NCBI GenBank assembly: GCA_946405115.1
Contig: CAMJGB010000057.1
Coordinates: 1-10,277 of the forward strand
From: an uncultured Clostridia bacterium
GTDB lineage: Bacteria; Bacillota; Clostridia; Saccharofermentanales; Saccharofermentanaceae
Direction: 5' to 3'
Length of the DNA stretch: 10,277 nucleotides
A model generated the notes under the pieces. It had not been told where the DNA came from and made no database searches. It saw nothing but the letters and a program-made list of their open reading frames with translations. The position numbers were made by a program, and so were the translations under genes. Position 1 is the stretch's first letter, and the number at the start of each line of letters is the position of its first letter. This document shows, piece by piece, positions 1 to 7,161 of this stretch.

Positions 1-2534
1 GTTCTTGAAGCTCTCGGGTTAACCTCGATGACGTAGATTCTCTCATCCTTAACGATGTACTGGATATTTACGATACCTGTGGAGTTCAATCCCTCGCACA
101 AAGCCTTAGTCGTGTCGACAAGCTTCTTAGCCATATTGTCGTAGATGTGCTTTGCAGGATAGATGGCGATAGAGTCACCGGAGTGGATACCTGTACGCTC
201 TACGTGCTCCATGATACCCGGGATGAGAACATCCTTACCGTCGTAGATGGCGTCTACCTCGATCTCACGGCCCTGGATGTACTTATCGATAAGTACAGGG
301 TTCTCGATGCCCTGAGCGAGGATGATCTTCATGTACTCCTTAACGTCCTGATCGTCGAATGCGATGATCATGTTCTGACCGCCCAATACGTAGGAAGGTC
401 TAAGAAGTACCGGATAGCCGATCTTGGAAGTAGCCTCGAGTGCCTCTTCCTCAGTAAGAACGGAGAAGCCCTTAGGTCTTGCGATGCCGAGCTTTTCGAG
501 AAGCTCGTCGAACCTCTCTCTGTCCTCAGCCATGTCGATGGAATCAGCGGATGTACCGATGATGTTGATGTTGTTCTTGGCAAGCGTCTTTGTAAGCTTG
601 ATCGCGGTCTGACCTCCGAACGCTACAACAACACCGTAAGGATTCTCCTGACGGATGATGTTCATTACGTCCTCAGGATCGAGCGGCTCGAAGTAGAGTC
701 TGTCTCCTGTATCGAAGTCAGTGGAAACCGTCTCAGGGTTGTTGTTGATGATTACAACTCTGAAGCCCAATTCCTGAAGTGCGTGTACGCAGTGAACGGC
801 TGCGTAGTCGAACTCGATACCCTGACCGATTCTGATAGGACCGGAACCGATAACGATTACAGTCTTCTTCTCGCGCTGTTCCTCGGGCTCGAACTCGAGG
901 TCAGCCTCGTTCTCTCCGCCTTCGCCGGGGAGATTATATGTGCCGTAGAAATAAGGTGTTGTAGCTGCGAACTCACCTGCGCAGGTATCAACCATCTTAT
1001 ATACAGGTACGAGCTTGTCGGCGCTGATCGCATTGCCGGAGATCTTCTCCATCGTGCGGTCTGTAAAACCGAGCTTCTTACCTATTACATAATCTTCGTT
1101 TGTAACTGTTGTGCCCTCGATCTTCTTCTCGAAGTCAACAAGGCGCTTAACCTTGTCGAGGAACCACATGTCGATCTTTGTAACCTCGTGGATCTCCTCA
1201 CATGTTACGCCTCTGTACAAAGCCTCGCCGATGAAGAAGAGTCTCTCGTCAGTAGGCTTGGAGTAACCTTCCTTGAGTTCCTCGAGTGTTGCCTCTTCGA
1301 ACTTAGGGATTCTAACGCGGTCAGCGGAGATCTCAGCTCCTCTTACTGCCTTCATGAGAGCGGACTCGAAGGTATCGGAGATAGCCATTACCTCACCCGT
1401 AGCCTTCATCTGAGTACCGAGGTCTCTCTTAGCGTATACGAACTTATCGAAAGGCCACTTCGGGAACTTAACTGCAACGTAGTCGAGTGCAGGCTCGAAG
1501 GAAGCATATGTGTTGCCCGTAACGGCATTCTTGATCTCATCGAGTCTGTAGCCCAAAGCGATCTTGGTAGCAACCTTCGCGATCGGGTAACCTGTCGCCT
1601 TGGAAGCCAATGCGGAAGATCTTGATACTCGGGGGTTAACCTCGATTACCGCATACTCGAACGAGTTAGGCTCGAGTGCGAACTGGCAGTTACATCCGCC
1701 CTCTACTCCCAAAGCCTCAATTATCTTCAGGGAAGCGGAACGGAGCATCTGATACTCCTTATCGGAAAGTGTTACCGCAGGAGCGATAACGATTGAGTCA
1801 CCTGTATGAACGCCGACAGGGTCCATGTTCTCCATCGAGCAGACCGTAACCGTGTTACCTGCCTTGTCGCGGATAACCTCGAACTCGATCTCCTTCCAAC
1901 CTGCAATACACTTCTCAACGAGGATCTGTGTGATAGGGCTTGCAGCAAGACCTGTACGTGCTGTCTCGTGAAGTTCTTCCTTCGTATATGCGATACCGCC
2001 GCCTGTTCCTCCCAATGTGAACGCAGGTCTGATGATTACAGGAAGACCGATCTGCTCAGCGAACTCCTCAGCATCCTCGATGGTAGTAACAACCTTGGAA
2101 GGGATGCAGGGCTGACCTATTGCCTCCATCGTATCCTTGAAGATCTGACGGTCCTCAGCCTTATCGATACACTCCGGGGAAGAACCCAGAAGTCTTACGT
2201 TGTGCTCATCAAGGAAGCCGCACTTGGCAAGCTCCATGCAAAGCGTGAGAGCTGTCTGTCCACCCAATCCTGAGAGGATCGAGTCAGGCTTCTCAGTCTC
2301 AATAACTCTCTTCACTGTCTGTAATGTCAAAGGCTCGAGGTAGATCTTATCTGCCATTGACTTATCGGTCATGATCGTAGCCGGGTTGGAGTTGATGAGA
2401 ACGATCTCGATGCCGTCCTGTCTCAACGCACGGCAAGCCTGTGTGCCTGCGTAGTCGAACTCCGCCGCCTGACCGATTACGATCGGGCCTGAACCTATAA
2501 CAAGAACTTTCCTGATACTTTTATTAAGCGGCAT
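1..2534 (-). CDS. carB: Carbamoyl-phosphate synthetase large subunit, 3' end outside window
   Basis: This is the synthetase subunit that uses bicarbonate, two ATP and ammonia channelled from CarA to make carbamoyl phosphate for pyrimidine and arginine synthesis in the cytosol. I translated the minus strand from the ATG at 2534, which gives 844 uninterrupted codons ending in EVNPRASR at the left edge. The internal duplication of the family is visible: GSGPIVIGQAAEFDYAG near residue 14 and GSGPIRIGQGIEFDYAA near residue 560 start the two ATP-grasp halves, with RPAFTLGGTGGGIA in the first and RPSYVLGGQNM in the second. The family is usually about 1070 residues, so the end of the second synthetase half and the C-terminal allosteric domain lie beyond the window. 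The start is set by GGGAAGG seven bases upstream, inside the end of carA. Only 4 bases separate it from the carA stop, so the two are co-transcribed and probably translationally coupled. Confidence 0.97.
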   Translation of the reverse strand, partial: MPLNKSIRKVLVIGSGPIVIGQAAEFDYAGTQACRALRQDGIEIVLINSNPATIMTDKSMADKIYLEPLTLQTVKRVIETEKPDSILSGLGGQTALTLCMELAKCGFLDEHNVRLLGSSPECIDKAEDRQIFKDTMEAIGQPCIPSKVVTTIEDAEEFAEQIGLPVIIRPAFTLGGTGGGIAYTKEELHETARTGLAASPITQILVEKCIAGWKEIEFEVIRDKAGNTVTVCSMENMDPVGVHTGDSIVIAPAVTLSDKEYQMLRSASLKIIEALGVEGGCNCQFALEPNSFEYAVIEVNPRVSRSSALASKATGYPIAKVATKIALGYRLDEIKNAVTGNTYASFEPALDYVAVKFPKWPFDKFVYAKRDLGTQMKATGEVMAISDTFESALMKAVRGAEISADRVRIPKFEEATLEELKEGYSKPTDERLFFIGEALYRGVTCEEIHEVTKIDMWFLDKVKRLVDFEKKIEGTTVTNEDYVIGKKLGFTDRTMEKISGNAISADKLVPVYKMVDTCAGEFAATTPYFYGTYNLPGEGGENEADLEFEPEEQREKKTVIVIGSGPIRIGQGIEFDYAAVHCVHALQELGFRVVIINNNPETVSTDFDTGDRLYFEPLDPEDVMNIIRQENPYGVVVAFGGQTAIKLTKTLAKNNINIIGTSADSIDMAEDRERFDELLEKLGIARPKGFSVLTEEEALEATSKIGYPVLLRPSYVLGGQNMIIAFDDQDVKEYMKIILAQGIENPVLIDKYIQGREIEVDAIYDGKDVLIPGIMEHVERTGIHSGDSIAIYPAKHIYDNMAKKLVDTTKALCEGLNSTGIVNIQYIVKDERIYVIEVNPRASR

Positions 2535-2538
2535 ACTC

Positions 2539-3612
2539 TTACCTTCCCATCATCTTCATAAACTCATCGAAAAGAAACTCTGTATCCTTAGGACCGCCGC
2601 ATGCCTCAGGGTGGAACTGCACTGAGAATGCGTTCTCCTTAAGGTACTTGAGGCCCTCGTTGGTACCGTCGTTAACGTTGACGAACAGCTCTACTGCAAC
2701 ATCCTTGTCTACGCTCTCTCCTACTACCTCGTAACCGTGGTTCTGGGAGCTTATGTAGATTCTCTTTGTTACTTCATTTCTTACAGGATGGTTCGCACCT
2801 CTGTGGCCGTACTTGAGCTTTCTTGTCTTAAAGTCGTGAGAAAGCGCGAGCAGCTGGTGTCCGAGGCAGATACCCATAGTAGGCAAATTGTCTTCACGAA
2901 GAGCCTTCAAAGTCTCGATCTCGAATGTGTTGTCAGCCGGGTCTCCGGGACCGTTGGACAAGAAAAGACCGTCGGGAGCTAATTCTCTTATCCTCTCGGC
3001 GGTAGTTCTCGCGGGCATCAAATGCACCTCACAGCCTCTCTTAGTAAGGCTTCTTATAATGTTGTACTTAACTCCGTAATCCATAAGTGCTACGACTGCG
3101 ACCTTCTCGCCTTCTGCCTCATAGACCTTCTCTTCGGGAGTTGAAACTTCATCTACGGGATTCTTAATTACGTAATTCTTGATCGCTTCAAGATCAGCAT
3201 GGGAAGGATCGTCACAGATCATTCCGTTCATGGTACCGGACTGTCTCAATACTCTGGTCAATGCTCTCGTATCGATACCCTTGATACCCGGAATGTTATT
3301 GTCCTTAAGGTACTTATCGAGCGTCTCCTCACATCTGAAGTTCGAAGGCTCGTCACATGCCGTACGGACGATGTACCCTGATACTGAAGGTCCCTCGCCC
3401 TCCTTGTCCGGTGTGATGATTCCGTAGTTTCCGATAAGAGGGAATGTCTGGACTACTGCCTGACCCTTGTAACTCGGATCGGTCAAAGTCTCAAGATATG
3501 CTGTCATTGATGTTGTAAATACGATTTCTGAAATGGACTCACCATCGGCGCCGAAAGCCACGCCCTCAAAGGTTTTTCCGTTCTCCAGAACCAGATACCG
3601 TTTGCTGCTCAT
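2539..3612 (-). CDS. carA: Carbamoyl-phosphate synthetase small (glutaminase) subunit
   Basis: CarA hydrolyses glutamine and passes ammonia to CarB for carbamoyl phosphate synthesis. The 357-residue product fits the family length. Residues 1-150 form the small-subunit N-terminal domain (FTTSMTAYLETLTDPSYKGQ from 32, then GNYGI and GIDTRALTR). Residues 170-357 are a class I glutamine amidotransferase: the nucleophile is C249 in MGICLGHQ, with H334 and E336 in FHPEA completing the triad, and LSNGPGDP at 218 and GHRGANHP at 269 are conserved family motifs. I chose the ATG at 3612, giving MSSKRYLVLENGKTFEG, because GGAGGAGG stands four bases upstream. An in-frame ATG at 3678 would add 22 residues, but it has no ribosome binding site and sits in a terminator hairpin. 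The gene ends GGAAGGTAA, which supplies the carB ribosome binding site. Confidence 0.97.
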   Translation of the reverse strand: MSSKRYLVLENGKTFEGVAFGADGESISEIVFTTSMTAYLETLTDPSYKGQAVVQTFPLIGNYGIITPDKEGEGPSVSGYIVRTACDEPSNFRCEETLDKYLKDNNIPGIKGIDTRALTRVLRQSGTMNGMICDDPSHADLEAIKNYVIKNPVDEVSTPEEKVYEAEGEKVAVVALMDYGVKYNIIRSLTKRGCEVHLMPARTTAERIRELAPDGLFLSNGPGDPADNTFEIETLKALREDNLPTMGICLGHQLLALSHDFKTRKLKYGHRGANHPVRNEVTKRIYISSQNHGYEVVGESVDKDVAVELFVNVNDGTNEGLKYLKENAFSVQFHPEACGGPKDTEFLFDEFMKMMGR

Positions 3613-3639
3613 AAAGCCTCCTCCACGGATTATCTTCCT

Positions 3640-3676
3640 AAAAAAGGGGGCATTTTCCCTATCAAAGAAAAGCCCC
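3640..3676 (-). terminator. Intrinsic terminator in the carA leader (candidate attenuator)
   Basis: On the minus strand GGGGCTTTTC (3676-3667) pairs with GAAAA-T-GCCCC (3657-3647), a ten base pair stem with one bulged T and a nine-base loop, followed at once by C and six T (3645-3640). This has the form of a Rho-independent terminator. It lies 56 bases past the cupin stop and 27 bases before the carA start. A probable promoter lies upstream of it, so carA transcripts would cross it. It could be a carAB attenuator or the cupin terminator with read-through. I saw no convincing PyrR-binding loop, and the predicted leader before the stem is only about 14 bases, so the controlling factor is not identified. 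Confidence 0.8.
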
Positions 3677-3696
3677 ATTGCTTAATTATTGCAGAT

Positions 3697-3724
3697 AATA
3701 TATCACACTTGTGCGTGATGTAAA
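3697..3724 (-). promoter_or_regulatory. Probable sigma-A promoter for carAB
   Basis: On the minus strand TTTACA (3724-3719) and TATATT (3702-3697) are separated by 16 bases, giving a predicted start near A3690 and a leader of about 78 bases before carA. The spacer is an imperfect dyad beginning TCAC and ending GTGA, which could be a regulator site. The promoter is inferred from hexamer match and position only; no better candidate exists between the downstream terminator and carA. Confidence 0.55.
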
Positions 3725-3737
3725 ACAGTTTTTTACA
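3719..3737. repeat. 19-base inverted repeat overlapping cupin stop and carA -35
   Basis: TGTAAAA and TTTTACA form perfect seven-base arms around a five-base centre. The site covers the cupin stop codon (3733-3735) and the TTTACA -35 hexamer proposed for carAB. Being AT-rich and without a following T-run, it would be a weak terminator, so an operator for a dimeric repressor is an alternative. The symmetry is directly visible; the role is inferred. Confidence 0.45.
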
Positions 3738-4068
3738 CTGATGTTACAACTGCGAAGAACAGAAGATCACTGTCACCCTTGTTAGCCAGTGAATGGCTCT
3801 CTCCCTTAGGGCACAAAGTAGCCTGTCCGGGCTTCACCTTATCAAGAACATTACCCTCGGCATCAACAAGTGAACCCTCTCCCTCGAGGATATAGATAAC
3901 TTCCTGATCCTCTGTGTGAGTATGGAAACCGATGGAAGCGCCGGGTACGAGACGGCCTCTCATGATCTTATTGCCGTCTGTGTTAAACATCTTTACGTTA
4001 TATTCCTTCTCGCCGCCCTTGAAGTTAGGCTTTGCATCTTCGTTCATTGTAAGAAAATCAATTATCAT
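3733..4068 (-). CDS. Small single-domain cupin protein
   Basis: This 111-residue protein is almost entirely one cupin barrel. Cupin motif 1 matches the consensus exactly: G43, H49, H51, E56 and G63 in PGASIGFHTHTEDQE and the following strand. Motif 2 is also exact: G81, P87, G89, H92 and N96 in GQATLCPKGESHSLAN. The metal ligands H49, H51, E56 and H92 are all present, so metal binding is expected. There is no signal peptide, DNA-binding domain or second domain, so it is a cytosolic stand-alone cupin. Such proteins include sugar-nucleotide or keto-sugar isomerases, dioxygenases and small-molecule sensors, and the sequence does not decide among them. AAGGAGATATCAC before ATG 4068 supports the start. 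It lies 38 bases after the glycoside phosphorylase gene with its own likely promoter, and 120 bases before carA. I infer no specific link to either. Confidence 0.9.
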   Translation of the reverse strand: MIIDFLTMNEDAKPNFKGGEKEYNVKMFNTDGNKIMRGRLVPGASIGFHTHTEDQEVIYILEGEGSLVDAEGNVLDKVKPGQATLCPKGESHSLANKGDSDLLFFAVVTSV

Positions 4069-4097
4069 GTGATATCTCCTTTATTATTGCTTTCACT

Positions 4098-4126
4098 ATA
4101 ATACCATCACACGAGAGTTATCTCGA
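4098..4126 (-). promoter_or_regulatory. Probable extended -10 promoter for the cupin gene
   Basis: On the minus strand TCGAGA (4126-4121, four of six matches to TTGACA) is followed after 17 bases by TATTAT (4103-4098), preceded by TGG, the extended -10 form. The -35 lies inside the last codons of the upstream phosphorylase gene. No terminator lies between the genes, so the cupin could be read both from this promoter and from the upstream unit. Confidence 0.5.
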
Positions 4127-7100
4127 TAGTCTTGGCAAGACCCGATCTTATGAATTCGACGTCGTCTCCCGAGATGTAACTTCCCGCATAAAGCTTGTTG
4201 TCTATGCTTATGCCGGTGACGCTGTAGGTTCCGGGGACGAAATCTTTTCGGGAAGGGAGCTTATAAGTAACCTTGGTCTTCCCGAGAAGCGTAGTGCTTA
4301 TGGCAAGGTCGTCACCTATGAGGTACGCAGGGATCAGAGGTTTCGGAGCGAAGATCAGGCCCTCGCTTTCAGAGTAAGAGAAGATGGTCCTGCCGAACAT
4401 CATAACCTCGTACATGTCGATGAACTCCGCAGTCGAGCCCGTAAGTCTCGCCACAAACCCCTTGCCGTGTATGTTGGGATTAGGATTTGCCGAGGAAGCT
4501 ATGAAGGACGAGTTCTCCGCGGTCGACCTTCCGTAGACGACAGGATCTAAGAACGGAACCGCGCAGGTCCTGAAGTCCTCGATAAACTCCTTGTAAAGAC
4601 CGTTCTTTATAAGCTCGAGAAGATACTTGTATTCCATGTGCATCCAGATAGACTCGTTCTCAAGCCAACCCGGAGTAAATGCCTTGCATCTTCCTATCTC
4701 GAATGAAGCGTTGGTCAAAGACTCGTTTACCTTGTACATATGAAGCTTCTCATCGTAAAGGCCGTCGCGCACTTCGCTATAAAGCTGATGCTTCCTCTCG
4801 TCGGAATGCTTGAGCCTTAAGTTATGTACATAAGACTCAAGGAACCTCGGAAGAACGACAGCCTTAAACTCATTTACGGTAATACCGTCGGTACCCTCCT
4901 CATAATCCGTCGCCTCGAAAGCAAAGTAGGAAGGCATCTTGCCGTTTCCTAATGCACGTGCTCTTGAGATCCCGCGCTTAACGATAAGCCTCATGTTTGA
5001 AAGCATGTCCTTAATGAATCCCGCATCGACATCCTCGCAGTCACCGGAGAATCCGTCCATGGTAACCGCCCGGTAGTCTTCCTTGATGTCATTAAGATCG
5101 TTCCAGGTCTTCATGTCCTGCCAGCCGTTAAGGCCCAACGCATTAACGGAACGGTACAGATCCGCAACTTCCGTAGAGAGCGTGACCTTGCCGCTTAAAG
5201 GCATCGACTCGATCATGAACTCCATGTACCTTACAAGTTCCATCGATTCATTTACAGACGAACCGAACAATCCCGGAAGTCCGTTTAACGCATCGTACCA
5301 GCCGGGCCTTCCGCCCTCCATCTCGACGCCCATGCCGTATGAGTCGAGCGTCATGAACTTGATTATGCAAAGAAGAAGCAGTTTCTCTCCCGCCGTCGCC
5401 ATGACAGGCTCGCCCAGGGGATCCGTCATCAGCTTGCCCTTGTTTTTCTTAACCGGAAGGTCCTTGATCGGGTGATACTGGCGAAGTCCCTTGGGAGTCT
5501 TCTCGTATCTTAATCGCCTCGGGTTAACGAAGCACTTCGTATCAAAGTAAGTGCAGTCCTTCTTTCCCCACAAAAGCTCATTCTTCTTCTCGGGATATAC
5601 GCGAAGGTAAGCCTCGATGAGATCGAGCGTGTAGATCCAGTGGTCCGTCCAGTAGCCTTCGCCGAACTCTGAATTAAGCTCTGGCTTTGAATCAGTAAGC
5701 GCACTTGCAACAATCTCGTCGATACTGTCAGCCATGCCGATTTCCGTAAGCTTTCTTGAAAGCAATCCCGGCGTAAAAGGATGTGTCAGTGTTTCCTTAA
5801 GCCTCGGGTCGTATGCATCCGCCTTTTCCTTCGGCATGGCAAACCTCGCCTCCGAGATCTTAAGAGGATTGAAGCCGTCGCTTTGGATAAGGCTTAAGAA
5901 CATCTTGATGTTCATCTGTCCCGTGTAAGGCGTGAACATTATGTCGCATCTTCTGTTCTGACAGATATCCCTGAAGTTCGCATTGCCCTGCGTGTAGTAC
6001 TCGGGCGCGATCGTGAAGTAATTGTAGTCACGCTCGATGTCGCCGTGCTTTCTCGAGTACATATAGAAAACCTTGTCGCCGAGCTTTATCGGGAAGCCTC
6101 CCCTCAAGCAGTTATCAAGGTAAGACATCTGGCAGTAAGCATCAAAGGTCGGATCTCCGGTCTTCGTCTCGATCACGGAAATTATGTCATCCGCCATGCC
6201 CGAGGCCTCATCCCACTTCCTGTAAAAATAGGAAACGGCGCCTTCATTTTCGATACGCGACACAAGCTCCTTAATCTTCTCCTTGCCCTCGCTGTTGCCG
6301 TAGGCCTCGAAGAAAGTCATGGTCTGTCCGGGAGCAAGCTCTCCTTCCTGCTCGAAAAGCGCACACGGCACATTATTGCTCGTGTTCTGCTTTCTTGACT
6401 TAAAGCTGCCGTCGGCAAAAGCAACGGGATTTAATAAAGAAAGATCGTAATCAAAGATCGCTTCGGGATCCACATAAACATCCGTAAGCCCGTTTCCATC
6501 AGAGAAGGCAAAAGCAAAGTTGCCCCTTGCTATTTCCTTTACATCGATAGAATCGGCGATGCTTGCTCTTACCTTATAAATCGGGATCTTTGTCTTAAGG
6601 TCTTCGACCTGCATCCATGCGGTGACGGTCTGTCCCAACTCTTTCTGATCTGCCATCGACACACCGTAAGGATTAAGTGCCGGCATGCCGTCCAATATCT
6701 GAAGATGAATCGGTTCGCTCTCTTTATTCGTAAATCTCGCGATCCTTACAAGAGCTCCGAGAGGCTCATTAGGCAAAGTCATGTAGAGAACCTCGGATAA
6801 GACTCCGTCCTTCTCATCTTCTATCGTGAATGTATTAAATCCGATATACATTCTCGTTCTCGCGCCGTCATCGGAGAACGGTTCGCGGACCTTGCCGTCA
6901 CGCTTTATGAATGTTCTGAACCCATGTGTCCTTACAAGCTGGTAAGCAGCATGCGCAGGATAGAATTCCATTATGGAATTGTCTTTATTCTCAGTGCCGA
7001 ACGAGGTAATGCCCTGCCCTCGGTTGCAGTAGAAAGACCAGATCGGAATTCCCTTACGCCCCGAAAGGCCCGGAAGAAAGCTCGCGAACACAGGCTTTCT

Positions 7101-7142
7101 GCCATAATCATCGATAATGAATCTTCTATATTCGTCGAGCAT
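4107..7142 (-). CDS. GH94-like glycoside phosphorylase relative (annotated-style cellobiose phosphorylase)
   Basis: Enzymes of the GH94 and related GH149/GH161 group split beta-glucosidic bonds with phosphate, giving a sugar 1-phosphate in the cytosol. This 1011-residue protein has no signal peptide, agreeing with that location. An N-terminal beta-sandwich-like part spans roughly residues 20-320, with GITSFGTENKDNSIMEFYPAH near 44-64. It is followed by an (alpha/alpha)6-barrel-like part with RDYNYF (371), QGNANFRDICQNRR (385), GYWTDHW (496), GRPGWYDALNGLPG (611), WLENESIWMHMEYKY (826), and ENSSFI with ARLTGSTAEF (876-907). D617 of WYDALNG is in the place where GH94 enzymes carry the catalytic acid in DWND, so the motif is altered. 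The protein is longer than typical GH94 enzymes (about 800 residues). AAGGAGGTG six bases upstream fixes the start at 7142. It starts 19 bases after the acyltransferase fusion, so the two share an operon. Family assignment is from recalled motifs; substrate is unknown and activity is not certain. Confidence 0.75.
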   Translation of the reverse strand: MLDEYRRFIIDDYGRKPVFASFLPGLSGRKGIPIWSFYCNRGQGITSFGTENKDNSIMEFYPAHAAYQLVRTHGFRTFIKRDGKVREPFSDDGARTRMYIGFNTFTIEDEKDGVLSEVLYMTLPNEPLGALVRIARFTNKESEPIHLQILDGMPALNPYGVSMADQKELGQTVTAWMQVEDLKTKIPIYKVRASIADSIDVKEIARGNFAFAFSDGNGLTDVYVDPEAIFDYDLSLLNPVAFADGSFKSRKQNTSNNVPCALFEQEGELAPGQTMTFFEAYGNSEGKEKIKELVSRIENEGAVSYFYRKWDEASGMADDIISVIETKTGDPTFDAYCQMSYLDNCLRGGFPIKLGDKVFYMYSRKHGDIERDYNYFTIAPEYYTQGNANFRDICQNRRCDIMFTPYTGQMNIKMFLSLIQSDGFNPLKISEARFAMPKEKADAYDPRLKETLTHPFTPGLLSRKLTEIGMADSIDEIVASALTDSKPELNSEFGEGYWTDHWIYTLDLIEAYLRVYPEKKNELLWGKKDCTYFDTKCFVNPRRLRYEKTPKGLRQYHPIKDLPVKKNKGKLMTDPLGEPVMATAGEKLLLLCIIKFMTLDSYGMGVEMEGGRPGWYDALNGLPGLFGSSVNESMELVRYMEFMIESMPLSGKVTLSTEVADLYRSVNALGLNGWQDMKTWNDLNDIKEDYRAVTMDGFSGDCEDVDAGFIKDMLSNMRLIVKRGISRARALGNGKMPSYFAFEATDYEEGTDGITVNEFKAVVLPRFLESYVHNLRLKHSDERKHQLYSEVRDGLYDEKLHMYKVNESLTNASFEIGRCKAFTPGWLENESIWMHMEYKYLLELIKNGLYKEFIEDFRTCAVPFLDPVVYGRSTAENSSFIASSANPNPNIHGKGFVARLTGSTAEFIDMYEVMMFGRTIFSYSESEGLIFAPKPLIPAYLIGDDLAISTTLLGKTKVTYKLPSRKDFVPGTYSVTGISIDNKLYAGSYISGDDVEFIRSGLAKTIEITLV

Positions 7143-7161
7143 AGGACACCTCCTTGTTACT

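Noticed and set aside
147..1625. A 492-codon open frame on the plus strand
   Set aside because: It is antisense to carB in a region where the CarB translation is unambiguous. Its translation is Leu/Cys/Val/Asp-rich with no recognisable domain, as expected from the opposite strand of a gene with biased codons.
1806..2273. A 155-codon plus-strand open frame
   Set aside because: Also antisense to carB, with no recognisable domain or convincing ribosome binding site; a shadow of carB codon use.
3613..3678. Upstream ATG at 3678 as the carA start
   Set aside because: It lacks a ribosome binding site, the added 22 residues are encoded by a terminator hairpin, and the ATG at 3612 has a near-perfect GGAGGAGG site and the normal family N-terminus.
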